Shown: in pieces, positions 15,518 to 22,666 of the stretch | How the letters are laid out: each line of letters starts with the position of its first letter | Numbering within the stretch: the stretch's first letter is position 1 | From: DAHUZL01 sp035533215 | Lineage (GTDB): Bacteria; Chloroflexota; Dormibacteria; Aeolococcales; Bog-877 | Reading direction: 5' to 3' | Assembly: GCA_035533215.1 (NCBI GenBank) | Contig: DATLUG010000035.1 | Location: 1-55,277 of the forward strand | Length of the DNA: 55,277 nt | Translations under genes and position numbers: made by a program | The notes under the pieces: generated by a model | What the model saw: the letters and a program-made list of their open reading frames with translations, nothing else | Database searches by the model: none | Told to the model about the DNA's origin: nothing

Positions 15518-16741
15518 TCAGCGGCGCGGGCCGGGGAGCGCGGTCGCGCTCCCCGGCCACCGGCCGGAGGGCCCCCCGACGGCGGCCGCCCGCACCGCCA
15601 GGGCCGCCGCCACGATCGCCGCCCCGGCGCGATCGACCTCGGCCTCGGTGGTGGCGCGGCCGGTGGTGCAGCGCAGGCCGCCCGCGGCGAGCTCGGGCGG
15701 CAACCCCATCGCCGCCAGGACGTGGGAGGGGTGGACCGCCCCCGAGGTGCAGGCGGAGCCCGCCGACACCTGGATCCCGGCCCGGTCCAGGCGCAGGAGG
15801 AGCAGGTCCCCGGCCACCTCGGGAAAGGCGAAGGTCGCGAAGCCCGGGAGCCGCTCCTCCCCCTCGGCGCCGGTCGCGACGGCCCCCGTCCCCCCCGCCA
15901 GCACCTCCCGCCGGAGCCGGTCAGCCAGCCGGCGCTGGCGGACGGCCTGGAGCGGGCGCTCCTCCTCGGCCAGGGCGGCGGCGAGTCCGAACCCGACGAT
16001 CCCGGGGACGTTCTCGGTCCCCGCCCGCTGACCGCGCTCCTGGAGGCCGCCGGTCAGCTGCGGCACCAGCCTGGTCCCGGGCCGGGCCCACAGCGCACCG
16101 ACCCCCTTCGGACCGCCGCACTTGTGGGCCGAGACCGCAAGGAGGTCGACGCCCAGGGAGCGAGCGTCCAGGGGCAGGCGCCCCAGCGCCTGCACGGCGT
16201 CGGTGTGGAACAGGGCCGAGGAGTGCCGCCGCACCACCGCCACCAGCTCGGCCAGCGGCTGGACGGTGCCGACCTCGTTGTTCGCGGCCATGATCGACAC
16301 CAGCCGGGTCTCGGGACGGAGCGCCGACCGCAGCCGCTCCGGGTCCACCCGCGCGGCGCGGTCCACCGCCACCCGGGTCACCTCCCAGCCGCTGCGCTCC
16401 AGGGCGGAGGCGGTCCGGAGCACCGCCTCGTGCTCCACCCCGCTGATCACCAGGTGGCCGGGCCCGGTGGCCGCGGCGACCCCGCGGAGGGCGAGGTTGT
16501 CGGCCTCGCTCCCGCCGGCGGTGAACACGATGCCGGACGGGTCGGCGCCGAGCACCGCCGCCAGGCGGTCGCGGGCCGCGTCCAGGCAGGCCCGGGCGGC
16601 GCGACCGGCGGCATGGGCGCTGGAGGGATTGCCGAAGCCGCGCTCCTCCGCCGCTGCCATCGCCCGCCGGACCTCCGGACGCACCCTCGTGGTGGCGGCG
16701 TGGTCGAGGTAGACGGGAGGGGGACCGGGGACCGCGTCCAC
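15518..16741 (-). CDS. Cysteine desulfurase, IscS/NifS type (group I)
   Basis: 407-residue PLP-dependent desulfurase distinct from the SufS at 6261-7508. Motifs: VYLDHAATTRVRPEV, GNPSSAHAAGRAAR, ISGVEHEAVLRT, MAANNEVGTVQP, HTDAVQALG and the PLP Lys207 in SAHKCGGPKGVG; the persulfide Cys is in SAGSACTSGAVHPSHV. The longer Cys loop and SSAH motif mark group I enzymes, which often supply sulfur for tRNA thiolation. GTG start at 16741, 10 bases after the zinc-ribbon gene. No IscU or tRNA thiolase gene lies next to it, so its acceptor is unknown. The last 20 residues are low-complexity. Confidence 0.94.
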   Translation of the reverse strand: MDAVPGPPPVYLDHAATTRVRPEVRRAMAAAEERGFGNPSSAHAAGRAARACLDAARDRLAAVLGADPSGIVFTAGGSEADNLALRGVAAATGPGHLVISGVEHEAVLRTASALERSGWEVTRVAVDRAARVDPERLRSALRPETRLVSIMAANNEVGTVQPLAELVAVVRRHSSALFHTDAVQALGRLPLDARSLGVDLLAVSAHKCGGPKGVGALWARPGTRLVPQLTGGLQERGQRAGTENVPGIVGFGLAAALAEEERPLQAVRQRRLADRLRREVLAGGTGAVATGAEGEERLPGFATFAFPEVAGDLLLLRLDRAGIQVSAGSACTSGAVHPSHVLAAMGLPPELAAGGLRCTTGRATTEAEVDRAGAAIVAAALAVRAAAVGGPSGRWPGSATALPGPRR

Positions 16742-16751
16742 CGCACCGGGC

Positions 16752-17156
16752 TCAGCGCGCGCGGTTGGGCCCGGCGGGGACGGAGGACGGGACCAGGCCC
16801 GTCAGCGGCCCCTCGAATCCGGCCAGGTGCTGGTGCACGTCCAGCAGCTCGTCGGCGCTGATCGGAGCCGCCGGGAGGGTCGGGGTCGGCCGCCGCGCCT
16901 GGGCGGCGCGCCGTCCGGTGCCCGCGCCTCGCGCCCCCCGCCCCCCGGCGACCGCGGCCGCGGCATCGGCGTCGCCCTTCACCTCGAGCTGGACCAGCAG
17001 GCTGAGCTCGCAGCGGCGGCAGGTGACCTGCACCGTGTACAGGGCCCCCCTTTGCTGGAGGATGCGCACGCCGCAATCCGCCAGCGAGAAGCGGCAGCGG
17101 GGACAGGTGAAGTCGCCGGCCCGCTGACGGAGGAAGGGGAGGATGTCCATCGGCAC
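16752..17156 (-). CDS. Small zinc-ribbon protein of unknown function
   Basis: 134-residue protein with a four-Cys zinc ribbon: FTCPRCRFSLADC (CxxC near residue 18) and VTCRRCELSLLVQLEVKGD (CxxC near residue 46). The middle is a Gly/Ala/Arg-rich linker, and the C-terminal 40 residues (ISADELLDVHQHLAGFEGP) look like a short helix. I recognise no named family. Start is GTG at 17156 or ATG at 17150; a TATACT box ends 12 bases before the GTG, giving a very short leader. It heads the set with the cysteine desulfurase, so a role in sulfur or metal handling is possible (inference). Confidence 0.7.
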   Translation of the reverse strand: MPMDILPFLRQRAGDFTCPRCRFSLADCGVRILQQRGALYTVQVTCRRCELSLLVQLEVKGDADAAAAVAGGRGARGAGTGRRAAQARRPTPTLPAAPISADELLDVHQHLAGFEGPLTGLVPSSVPAGPNRAR

Positions 17157-17168
17157 GATTCCGAGCCG

Positions 17169-17174
17169 AGTATA
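17169..17174 (-). promoter_or_regulatory. -10 box (TATACT) of the zinc-ribbon/desulfurase operon
   Basis: TATACT on the minus strand ends 12 bases before the GTG at 17156, predicting a leader of about 5 bases or none. No -35 box recognised. Confidence 0.45.
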
Positions 17175-17203
17175 CGCGGGCCCGCGCCGACGGGCGGGGG
17201 GCG

Positions 17204-18283
17204 TCAGGCAGCCGTCAGGCGCGCGCGGAGGCGCGCGATCACCGCGTCGGTGAACTCGCTGGTCGATGCACTGCCGCCGAGGTCGGCGGTGCGCACCCCG
17301 GCTGCGACCGTGTCCAGGGTCGCGACCCGGACGGCGGCGCCGGCGCGCTGCGCCGCCGCGCTCGGCAGCACCTCCAGGAGCGCCGCCGCCGCGAGGATCA
17401 TCGCCATCGGATTGGCGATGTTGCGACCCTCCAGCCTGGGGGCGGTGCCGTGGGGGGCCTCCGCCATCACCACCCGCGGTCGATCGGCCTCGTCGAAGCC
17501 GATCACCATCGACTCGCTTCCCGCCAGCGATCCGTAGAGGGCGAGGACCAGGTCCGCGAGGATGTCGCCGTCGCGGTTGAGCGCGGGCACCACCAGGGCG
17601 TCGTCGCGGGTGAGGATCAGGGCCACCATCGCGTCGATCAGCTGCGGCTCATAGCGGACGCCGGGCTGGCGGGCGGCGGCGGCGTCCAGCTCCTCTTTGA
17701 ACATCCCCTCGTACACCGGCGAGACGGTGAACTTCGGGCCCCCGAAGACGGTGGCGCCGGTGCGGAGCGCGTGGGTGAAGGCGTAGGTGGCGACGCGCCG
17801 GCACAGGCTGCGGGTGATCCGGGTGGTTCGCAGCGCCACCTCGCCGTCGCCGAGGCCCTCGCGCCACTCCTTGGCCCCGTACGCGTCGTCGACCGCCATC
17901 CGCACCACCGTGATGGGGGCGTGGACGCCCCCCAGCGGGATCACCCCGGGGATGCGCCGTCCGGTGCGAACGATCACCTCGCCCCCGATCTCGGCCCGGA
18001 GGATGGCGTTGGGGCTGCCGACGTCGCCCGCGCCCTCCGGGGTGACCGTCGCCGCCTTCAGCCCGAACCCGTGCCGGCGCAGATGGCGGGCGGCCTGGTG
18101 GAGCACACCGTTGCCGGTCCGGCGCCGCGCGCCGACGCTGCAGTCGAACGACGCCAGCCGCAACGGCACCCCCACCACGGTGGGGTCGAGGACTCGGAGC
18201 GCCTCCTGGAGCAGCTCCTCACCGGTCTGGTCACCGTGGAGGACCGTGATCACCGTCCCGCCCGGGACCGCGCCCCCGCTCAC
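17204..18283 (-). CDS. Isocitrate/isopropylmalate dehydrogenase-family protein
   Basis: 359-residue beta-decarboxylating dehydrogenase family member. The N-terminus VITVLHGDQTGEELLQEALR replaces the usual GDGIGPE with GDQTGEE. Later motifs are FGGPKFTVSPVYEGMFKEEL, LNRDGDILADLVLALYGSLA and the NAD-site region EAPHGTAPRLEGRNIANPMA. These fit an oxidative decarboxylase of a 2-hydroxy-dicarboxylate such as isocitrate, but the exact substrate is not clear. The GTG at 18283 overlaps the PIG-L gene stop (GTGA), so the two are translationally coupled; longer readings in frame are low-complexity and rejected. Confidence 0.85.
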   Translation of the reverse strand: MSGGAVPGGTVITVLHGDQTGEELLQEALRVLDPTVVGVPLRLASFDCSVGARRRTGNGVLHQAARHLRRHGFGLKAATVTPEGAGDVGSPNAILRAEIGGEVIVRTGRRIPGVIPLGGVHAPITVVRMAVDDAYGAKEWREGLGDGEVALRTTRITRSLCRRVATYAFTHALRTGATVFGGPKFTVSPVYEGMFKEELDAAAARQPGVRYEPQLIDAMVALILTRDDALVVPALNRDGDILADLVLALYGSLAGSESMVIGFDEADRPRVVMAEAPHGTAPRLEGRNIANPMAMILAAAALLEVLPSAAAQRAGAAVRVATLDTVAAGVRTADLGGSASTSEFTDAVIARLRARLTAA

Positions 18284-18996
18284 TCCGCCGACAGGCGGCG
18301 GAACGCCTCGGCGTAGGCGAGACCGGTGGGCCGCCCGGCCTCGCGCATGCGCTGGCGCACCCGCCGCTCGACCTCGTCCGCCTCGCCCATCTGGCTCCGG
18401 TGCTGGAACAGGGCCTCGATCTTGCGGTCGACGAAGCCGGTGACGTCCTCGGCGTGGTTGGGACTGTCGGTCCCGACCACCCACACCTCCCGCACCACGT
18501 GCGGCTGCAGCCCCTCGTTGAGGAGGAGCTCGGGGAACGCCCTGGGATTGCGGCTGGTGGGGTAGATGGCCTCCATGGCGGCCTGGCCGGCGGCGAGGTG
18601 GTCAGGGTGGTTGCCGTAGACATTGCTGTAGGTGCGGACGGCGTTCGGGCACACCACCCGGTCGGGGCGGTGGCGCCGGATCAGGCGGGCGAGGTCGCGG
18701 CGCAGCTCCAGGTCGGCCACCAGCTCGCCGTCGCGACGCCCCAGGAACTCCACCTGCGAGACCCCGAGGACCGCGGCGGCGGCCCGCTGCTCGTCCTGGC
18801 GGCGCTGGGGAAGCTCGGCGGTGGTGAGGGCGGGGTCGGCGGCGCCGGCCCCGCCGTCGGTGCAGACGACGTAGGTGACCGCGATCCCCTGGCTGACCCA
18901 TTTGGCGACCGTCGCGGAGCAGCCGAACTCGGCGTCGTCGGGATGGGCGACGATCACCATCGCCCGCTGGATCGGCAACGGCTCCCGCTCCGCCAC
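18280..18996 (-). CDS. PIG-L/LmbE-family deacetylase (BshB/MshB-like)
   Basis: 238-residue zinc deacetylase. The metal motif is VIVAHPDDAEFGCSAT (His18, Asp20-Asp21) and the second His motif is NVYGNHPDHLAAGQAA. This family removes acetyl groups from N-acetylglucosaminyl conjugates, as in bacillithiol or mycothiol synthesis, but also acts on other sugars. The GTG start at 18996 lies in a divergent region shared with the MgtE-like gene. It is coupled to the dehydrogenase gene downstream. No other thiol-synthesis gene is adjacent, so the substrate is unproven, although a mycothiol-dependent-type pseudogene at 42.1 kb is compatible with a low-molecular-weight thiol. Confidence 0.88.
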   Translation of the reverse strand: MAEREPLPIQRAMVIVAHPDDAEFGCSATVAKWVSQGIAVTYVVCTDGGAGAADPALTTAELPQRRQDEQRAAAAVLGVSQVEFLGRRDGELVADLELRRDLARLIRRHRPDRVVCPNAVRTYSNVYGNHPDHLAAGQAAMEAIYPTSRNPRAFPELLLNEGLQPHVVREVWVVGTDSPNHAEDVTGFVDRKIEALFQHRSQMGEADEVERRVRQRMREAGRPTGLAYAEAFRRLSAE

Positions 18997-19042
18997 TGGG
19001 CCTCCTCAGTCGCCCGCCGGGGCGCCTCGCCACGATCACAAG

Positions 19043-19076
19043 CCGGTGCGCCGGACCGCGTCGGGCGGCGCACCGG
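19043..19076. promoter_or_regulatory. 10-bp perfect inverted repeat upstream of a TAGGAT box
   Basis: CCGGTGCGCC (19043-19052) and GGCGCACCGG (19067-19076) are perfect complements around a 14-base loop. They lie between the divergent PIG-L and MgtE-like genes and end one base before a plus-strand TAGGAT (19078-19083). The arms would cover the -35 and spacer, an operator-like position. Confidence 0.45.
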
Positions 19077-19162
19077 GTAGGATACGGGGCCGCCCCACGC
19101 CCCCCGCGCCCCCGGGGTCGCGTCCCGCTCGCGCGGCGGGGCGGCCGCCCGCTCGGCGGACG

Positions 19163-19173
19163 CCGATAATCGG
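19163..19173 (+). promoter_or_regulatory. GATAAT -10-like box within a small palindrome (CCGATAATCGG)
   Basis: CCGAT-A-ATCGG is an 11-base palindrome containing GATAAT (19165-19170), about 78 bases before the MgtE-like ATG. It may be the promoter of that gene, alternative to the TAGGAT box at 19078. Confidence 0.35.
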
Positions 19174-19247
19174 TCCACCGCCGGCGCACCGCGCGGGGCC
19201 GACGCCCGTCCCCGCGGCCGGCCCTCCCGATCCACGTGGAGACCCGC

Positions 19248-20588
19248 ATGACCGACGTGTCGCCCGGCGGCGGGAGGGACGCCGCGGGGGGCCGGCCGCG
19301 TTCCGGGGGACCGCCGCTCGACCGCCTGGCCGGCGCCCTGGTGAGCGCCACCGCGGTGGTGCGCGCCGCGCTGCTGGACCGCGAGGGCCAGCCGCTGGGA
19401 CGGGTGCGCGACGTCATCGCCCGGATCGCCGAGGGAACCTATCCGCCGATCACCGGGCTGCGGGCCCGGATCGGCCAGCGCGAGCTGTTCCTCCCCATCG
19501 ACCAGATCGGTTCGCTGGCGCCCTTCCGGGTCCAGTTCTCGGGTGACTCGGTCCGCCTGGGCCGCTTCGAGCGCCGCCCCGGCGAGGTGCTGCTCGATGA
19601 GGACGTGATCGGCCGCCGCCTCATCGACGTCCGGATGGGCAAGCTGATCCACGCCAACGATGTGGCCCTCGCCGCGGTCGGGGGGCGCTGGCGCATGGTG
19701 GCGGTGGACCCGACCAAGCTGAGCGCCCTCCACCGGGTCATCCCCTGGCGCAGCCGCTCGGGGATGGTCAGCCCCCGCCGCCTGGTCGACTGGTCCGACG
19801 TCGAGGCCTTCACCGGCCACGTGCCCGGGCCCCAGCTGCCGATCCCGCTCCGCCGCCTGCGCCGGCTCCATCCCGCCCAGATCGCGGACCTGATCGAGCA
19901 CGCCTCGCACGAGGAGGGCACCGAGATCATCGACGCGGTCGGGGACGACCCCGACTTCGAGGCCGACGTCTTCGAGGAGCTCGACGAGGAGCACCAGCGC
20001 CACTACTTCGAGGAGCGCTCCGACGAGGAGGCGGCCGAGCTGCTGGCGGAGATGGCCGCCGACGATGCCGCCGACCTCATCGCCAAGGTCGACCAGGACC
20101 GCCGCGTCGCCATCCTCCAGCTGCTGCCGCCGGCGCAGCAGACCACCCTGCGCCATCTGCTCAACTACAACCCCGACACGGCGGGCGGCATGATGACGAC
20201 CCAGGGGGTGATCGTCGACCAGGGCGCCACCGTCGACGGTGCCCTCCAGGCGGTCCGGGAGGCCGACGACCTGCCGCCGCAGGCGGGGTCGGTGGTGGTG
20301 CTGGTGGACGCCGACCGGCGGCTGGTCTCCACCGTCCCGCTCGCCGACCTGGTCCGCGCCCCCGGCGACCAGGCCGCCGCCACCCTGCCCGCGGCGGTGT
20401 CCGCCCGCCTCCATGCCAGCAGCGACGTGCCCGCCATCGCCCTCTTGATGTCCGACTACAACGCGACCGCGCTGCCGGTGGTGGACGACGAGGACCGGTT
20501 CCTCGGTCTTCTCACCGTGGACGACCTCCTGGAGGCGATGGTCCCGCCCGACTGGCGCCGCCGCCAGCGGGGCGAGGCGGACGGCTGA
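19248..20588 (+). CDS. Soluble MgtE-like protein: PRC-barrel, MgtE N domain, CBS pair, no channel
   Basis: 446-residue protein from ATG 19248 (GGAGA 6 bases upstream; a GTG at 19236 is also possible). Residues about 35-180 look like PRC-barrel modules (AALLDREGQPLGRVRDVIA, LLDEDVIGRRLIDV). Then comes the MgtE N-terminal helical domain (LHPAQIADLIEHAS, FEELDEEHQ, EAAELLAEMAADDAADLIAK) and a CBS pair from NYNPDTAGGMMTT to the end (TALPVVDDEDRFLGLLTVDDL). In MgtE these cytosolic parts sense Mg2+ and gate the channel. The membrane domain is absent: the chain ends in a charged tail with no hydrophobic helices. The next gene is an NRAMP-family transporter, so it probably regulates that transporter (inference). 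Confidence 0.9.
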   Translation: MTDVSPGGGRDAAGGRPRSGGPPLDRLAGALVSATAVVRAALLDREGQPLGRVRDVIARIAEGTYPPITGLRARIGQRELFLPIDQIGSLAPFRVQFSGDSVRLGRFERRPGEVLLDEDVIGRRLIDVRMGKLIHANDVALAAVGGRWRMVAVDPTKLSALHRVIPWRSRSGMVSPRRLVDWSDVEAFTGHVPGPQLPIPLRRLRRLHPAQIADLIEHASHEEGTEIIDAVGDDPDFEADVFEELDEEHQRHYFEERSDEEAAELLAEMAADDAADLIAKVDQDRRVAILQLLPPAQQTTLRHLLNYNPDTAGGMMTTQGVIVDQGATVDGALQAVREADDLPPQAGSVVVLVDADRRLVSTVPLADLVRAPGDQAAATLPAAVSARLHASSDVPAIALLMSDYNATALPVVDDEDRFLGLLTVDDLLEAMVPPDWRRRQRGEADG

Positions 20589-20977
20589 GCGCAGGCCGGG
20601 CCCGGGGGCTACACTCACCTCAGCACGGTCGCCCAGCGCCGGGCCCCCCGGGGCGCCGCGGCGCGCCATCGCGATGAAGGTAGAGGACCGCATGGAACCT
20701 GGCAGTAGACGCCTGGCAACGGTGGCGCGGTCCTCGCGCCCTCGGAGGATGGTCGCCGGCTGACCGGTCCCCCCCACCTCCCCTGCCAGGACCGCATCGA
20801 CGTGTGGTTGAGCAAGGAGAGGAGCCATGATCCGCAGGGACCTGCGGTTGCCGCAAGCTGGAGCGGCCGCGGCCGCCCGCCCCCACCGGGCGCCCTTCGC
20901 GACGGTCGCCGGGAGGACGGGCACACCCGCTGTCGGCTCCGCCCGCGGGCGCCGGTTGGCGCGCGCGGGCCGCCGCC
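20589..20977 (+). ncRNA. Possible structured 5' leader of the NRAMP gene
   Basis: A TACACT -10-like box (20610-20615) is followed by about 360 bases without a full gene. A strong stem GAGGACCG/CGGTCCTC (20683-20690 with 20728-20735) encloses 37 bases with ACCTGGCAGTAGACGCCTGG and GCAACGG. The segment AGGACCGCAT is repeated at 20788-20797. Some fragments (GCATGGA, AGACGCC, GCAACGG) recall pieces of the Mg2+-sensing M-box, but the order and length do not match well enough for me to name it. Cation-responsive leaders before Mg/Mn transporters are well known, which makes a riboswitch-like element plausible but unproven. Confidence 0.35.
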
Positions 20978-20985
20978 ATGGCTGA
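20827..20985 (+). CDS. Possible 52-codon upstream ORF overlapping the NRAMP start
   Basis: ATG at 20827 is preceded by AAGGAGAGGAG, one of the better ribosome sites in the window. The frame encodes an Arg/Ala-rich peptide beginning MIRRDLRLPQAG and ending RRLARAGRRHG, and stops at 20985, 5 bases past the NRAMP ATG at 20978. The peptide resembles nothing I know. Overlap of its end with the transporter start suggests translational coupling or attenuation. Confidence 0.35.
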   Translation: MIRRDLRLPQAGAAAAARPHRAPFATVAGRTGTPAVGSARGRRLARAGRRHG

Positions 20986-22621
20986 GCCGACGGTCGCCGC
21001 CATGGGCTCACCGCCGCGGCCCGGACCCGCCGCGCTCGACCACGCCAACGTCGGTGACATCACGGGCGCCCTCGGCACCATCCGGATGGCCGACAGCGGT
21101 GGCCGCCGCAGCTGGCGGGCCCGCATCCTCACCCTGCTTGCGATCGTGGGGCCGGGCCTGATCGTGATGGTGGGGGACAACGACGCCGGCGGCGTCGCCA
21201 CCTACGCCCAGGCCGGCCAGGACTACGGCCCCACGCTGCTCTGGACCCTGGTCCTCCTGATCCCGGTGCTGATCGTCAACCAGGAGATGGTGGTGCGTCT
21301 GGGGGCGGTCACGGGGGTGGGCCACGCCCGCCTGATCAAGGAGCGGTTCGGCCGCTTCTGGGGCGCCTTCTCGGTCGGAGACCTCTTCGTCCTCAACTTC
21401 CTCACCATCGTCACCGAGTTCATCGGGGTGCGCCTGGCGGCCGGCTACTTCGGGATCTCCCCCTACCTGGTGGTGCCGCTGGCGGCGGTGCTGCTGGTGG
21501 CGATCACGGCGAGCGGGAACTTCCGCCGCTGGGAGCGGGCGATGCTGCTCTTCGTCGTCGGCAGCCTCCTGGTGGTGCCGCTGGCGGTGCTGAGCCATCC
21601 CGCGGCCGGGGCCATCGCGCACGGGTTCGGGGTGCCCGGGGTGAGGCACGGGTTCTCCTCCGGCGCGGTGCTGCTGATCATCGCCATCGTCGGCACCACC
21701 GTCGCCCCCTGGCAGCTCTTCTTCCAGCAGTCGAACGTGATCGACAAGCGGATCACCCCGCGCTGGATCGCCTACGAGCGCGCCGACACCGTGATCGGCG
21801 CGCTCGTGGTCATCGCCGGCGCCGCCGCGCTGATGATCGCGGCCGCCCACGCCTTCCAGGGGACCGCCGCGGCCGGCCACTTCGTCAACGCCGGCCAGGT
21901 GGCCGAAGGGATGGCGCGACACGTGAGCGGCGCCGCTGGGGCCATCTTCGCGGTGCTGCTGCTGGTGGCGTCGATCATCGGGGCCAGCGCGGTGACGCTG
22001 GCGACCTCGTACGCGTTCGGTGACGTCTTCGGCCTCCGCCATTCGCTCCACCGCCGCTTCTCGGAGGCCAAGGTCTTCTACGGGAGCTACACCGCCATGG
22101 TCCTGGTGGCGGCCGGCGTGACCCTGGTCCCGAGGGCGCCGCTGGGGGTGATGACCACCGCGGTGCAGGCCCTGGCCGGGGTGCTGCTCCCCAGCGCCAC
22201 CGTCTTCCTGCTGCTCCTCTGCAACGACCGTGAGGTGCTCGGACCCTGGGTCAATGCGGGGTGGCTCAACGTCATCGCCAGCGTCATCGTCGGCCTGCTG
22301 CTGGTGCTCTCCCTGATCCTGGTGGTGTCGACCCTGGCGCCGTCGGTCAATGTCAGCGTGCTCTTCGTGGTCCTGACCTCGGTGATGCTGGCGGTCCTGG
22401 GGGCGGCCGGGGCGGCGCTCAGGCTCCGGCGCCGGCCCGCCGGACCAGCGCCGGTCCCGCGCAGCGAGCGCGCCACCTGGCGGATGCCGCCCGTCACCCT
22501 GCTGGTGCGGCCGCGATGGTCGATGGGACGCACGCTGGGGATGTGGGCGCTGCGAGGGTACCTGCTGGTCGCCGCCCTGCTGCTGGTCGTCAAGGCGGCC
22601 CAGCTGGCGACCGCGCACTGA
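20978..22621 (+). CDS. NRAMP-family transporter with divergent metal site (possible Mg2+ type)
   Basis: Up to 547 residues with about 11 hydrophobic helices, beginning near GPGLIVMVGDNDAGGVATYA. The canonical helix-1 motif DPGN is replaced by D67-N-D-A-G. The helix-6 motif (usually TVMPHNLY) reads GTTVAPWQLFFQQS, so the metal-binding Met becomes Ala243 and His becomes Trp245. In studied NRAMPs that Met favours transition metals over Mg2+/Ca2+; its loss, together with the adjacent MgtE sensor, points to Mg2+ or another cation. ATGs at 20978, 21002 and 21086 are possible starts, and none has a good Shine-Dalgarno. A long Arg-rich loop follows the last full repeat before a final helix. Confidence 0.88.
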   Translation: MAEPTVAAMGSPPRPGPAALDHANVGDITGALGTIRMADSGGRRSWRARILTLLAIVGPGLIVMVGDNDAGGVATYAQAGQDYGPTLLWTLVLLIPVLIVNQEMVVRLGAVTGVGHARLIKERFGRFWGAFSVGDLFVLNFLTIVTEFIGVRLAAGYFGISPYLVVPLAAVLLVAITASGNFRRWERAMLLFVVGSLLVVPLAVLSHPAAGAIAHGFGVPGVRHGFSSGAVLLIIAIVGTTVAPWQLFFQQSNVIDKRITPRWIAYERADTVIGALVVIAGAAALMIAAAHAFQGTAAAGHFVNAGQVAEGMARHVSGAAGAIFAVLLLVASIIGASAVTLATSYAFGDVFGLRHSLHRRFSEAKVFYGSYTAMVLVAAGVTLVPRAPLGVMTTAVQALAGVLLPSATVFLLLLCNDREVLGPWVNAGWLNVIASVIVGLLLVLSLILVVSTLAPSVNVSVLFVVLTSVMLAVLGAAGAALRLRRRPAGPAPVPRSERATWRMPPVTLLVRPRWSMGRTLGMWALRGYLLVAALLLVVKAAQLATAH

Positions 22622-22653
22622 GCGCCCCGGCCTCCCCGGACGGGCGGGGTCCG

Positions 22654-22659
22654 TAAGCT
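22654..22659 (+). promoter_or_regulatory. -10 box (TAAGCT) of the amidotransferase-DedA operon
   Basis: TAAGCT ends 7 bases before the ATG at 22667, predicting a leaderless transcript. No -35 box recognised. Confidence 0.45.
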
Positions 22660-22666
22660 TGCCGGG

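Noticed and set aside
20671..20760. Confident M-box call in the NRAMP leader
   Set aside because: Only short fragments (GCATGGA, AGACGCC, GCAACGG) match, the element is too short and the remaining conserved blocks are missing. Kept as an unnamed candidate RNA.
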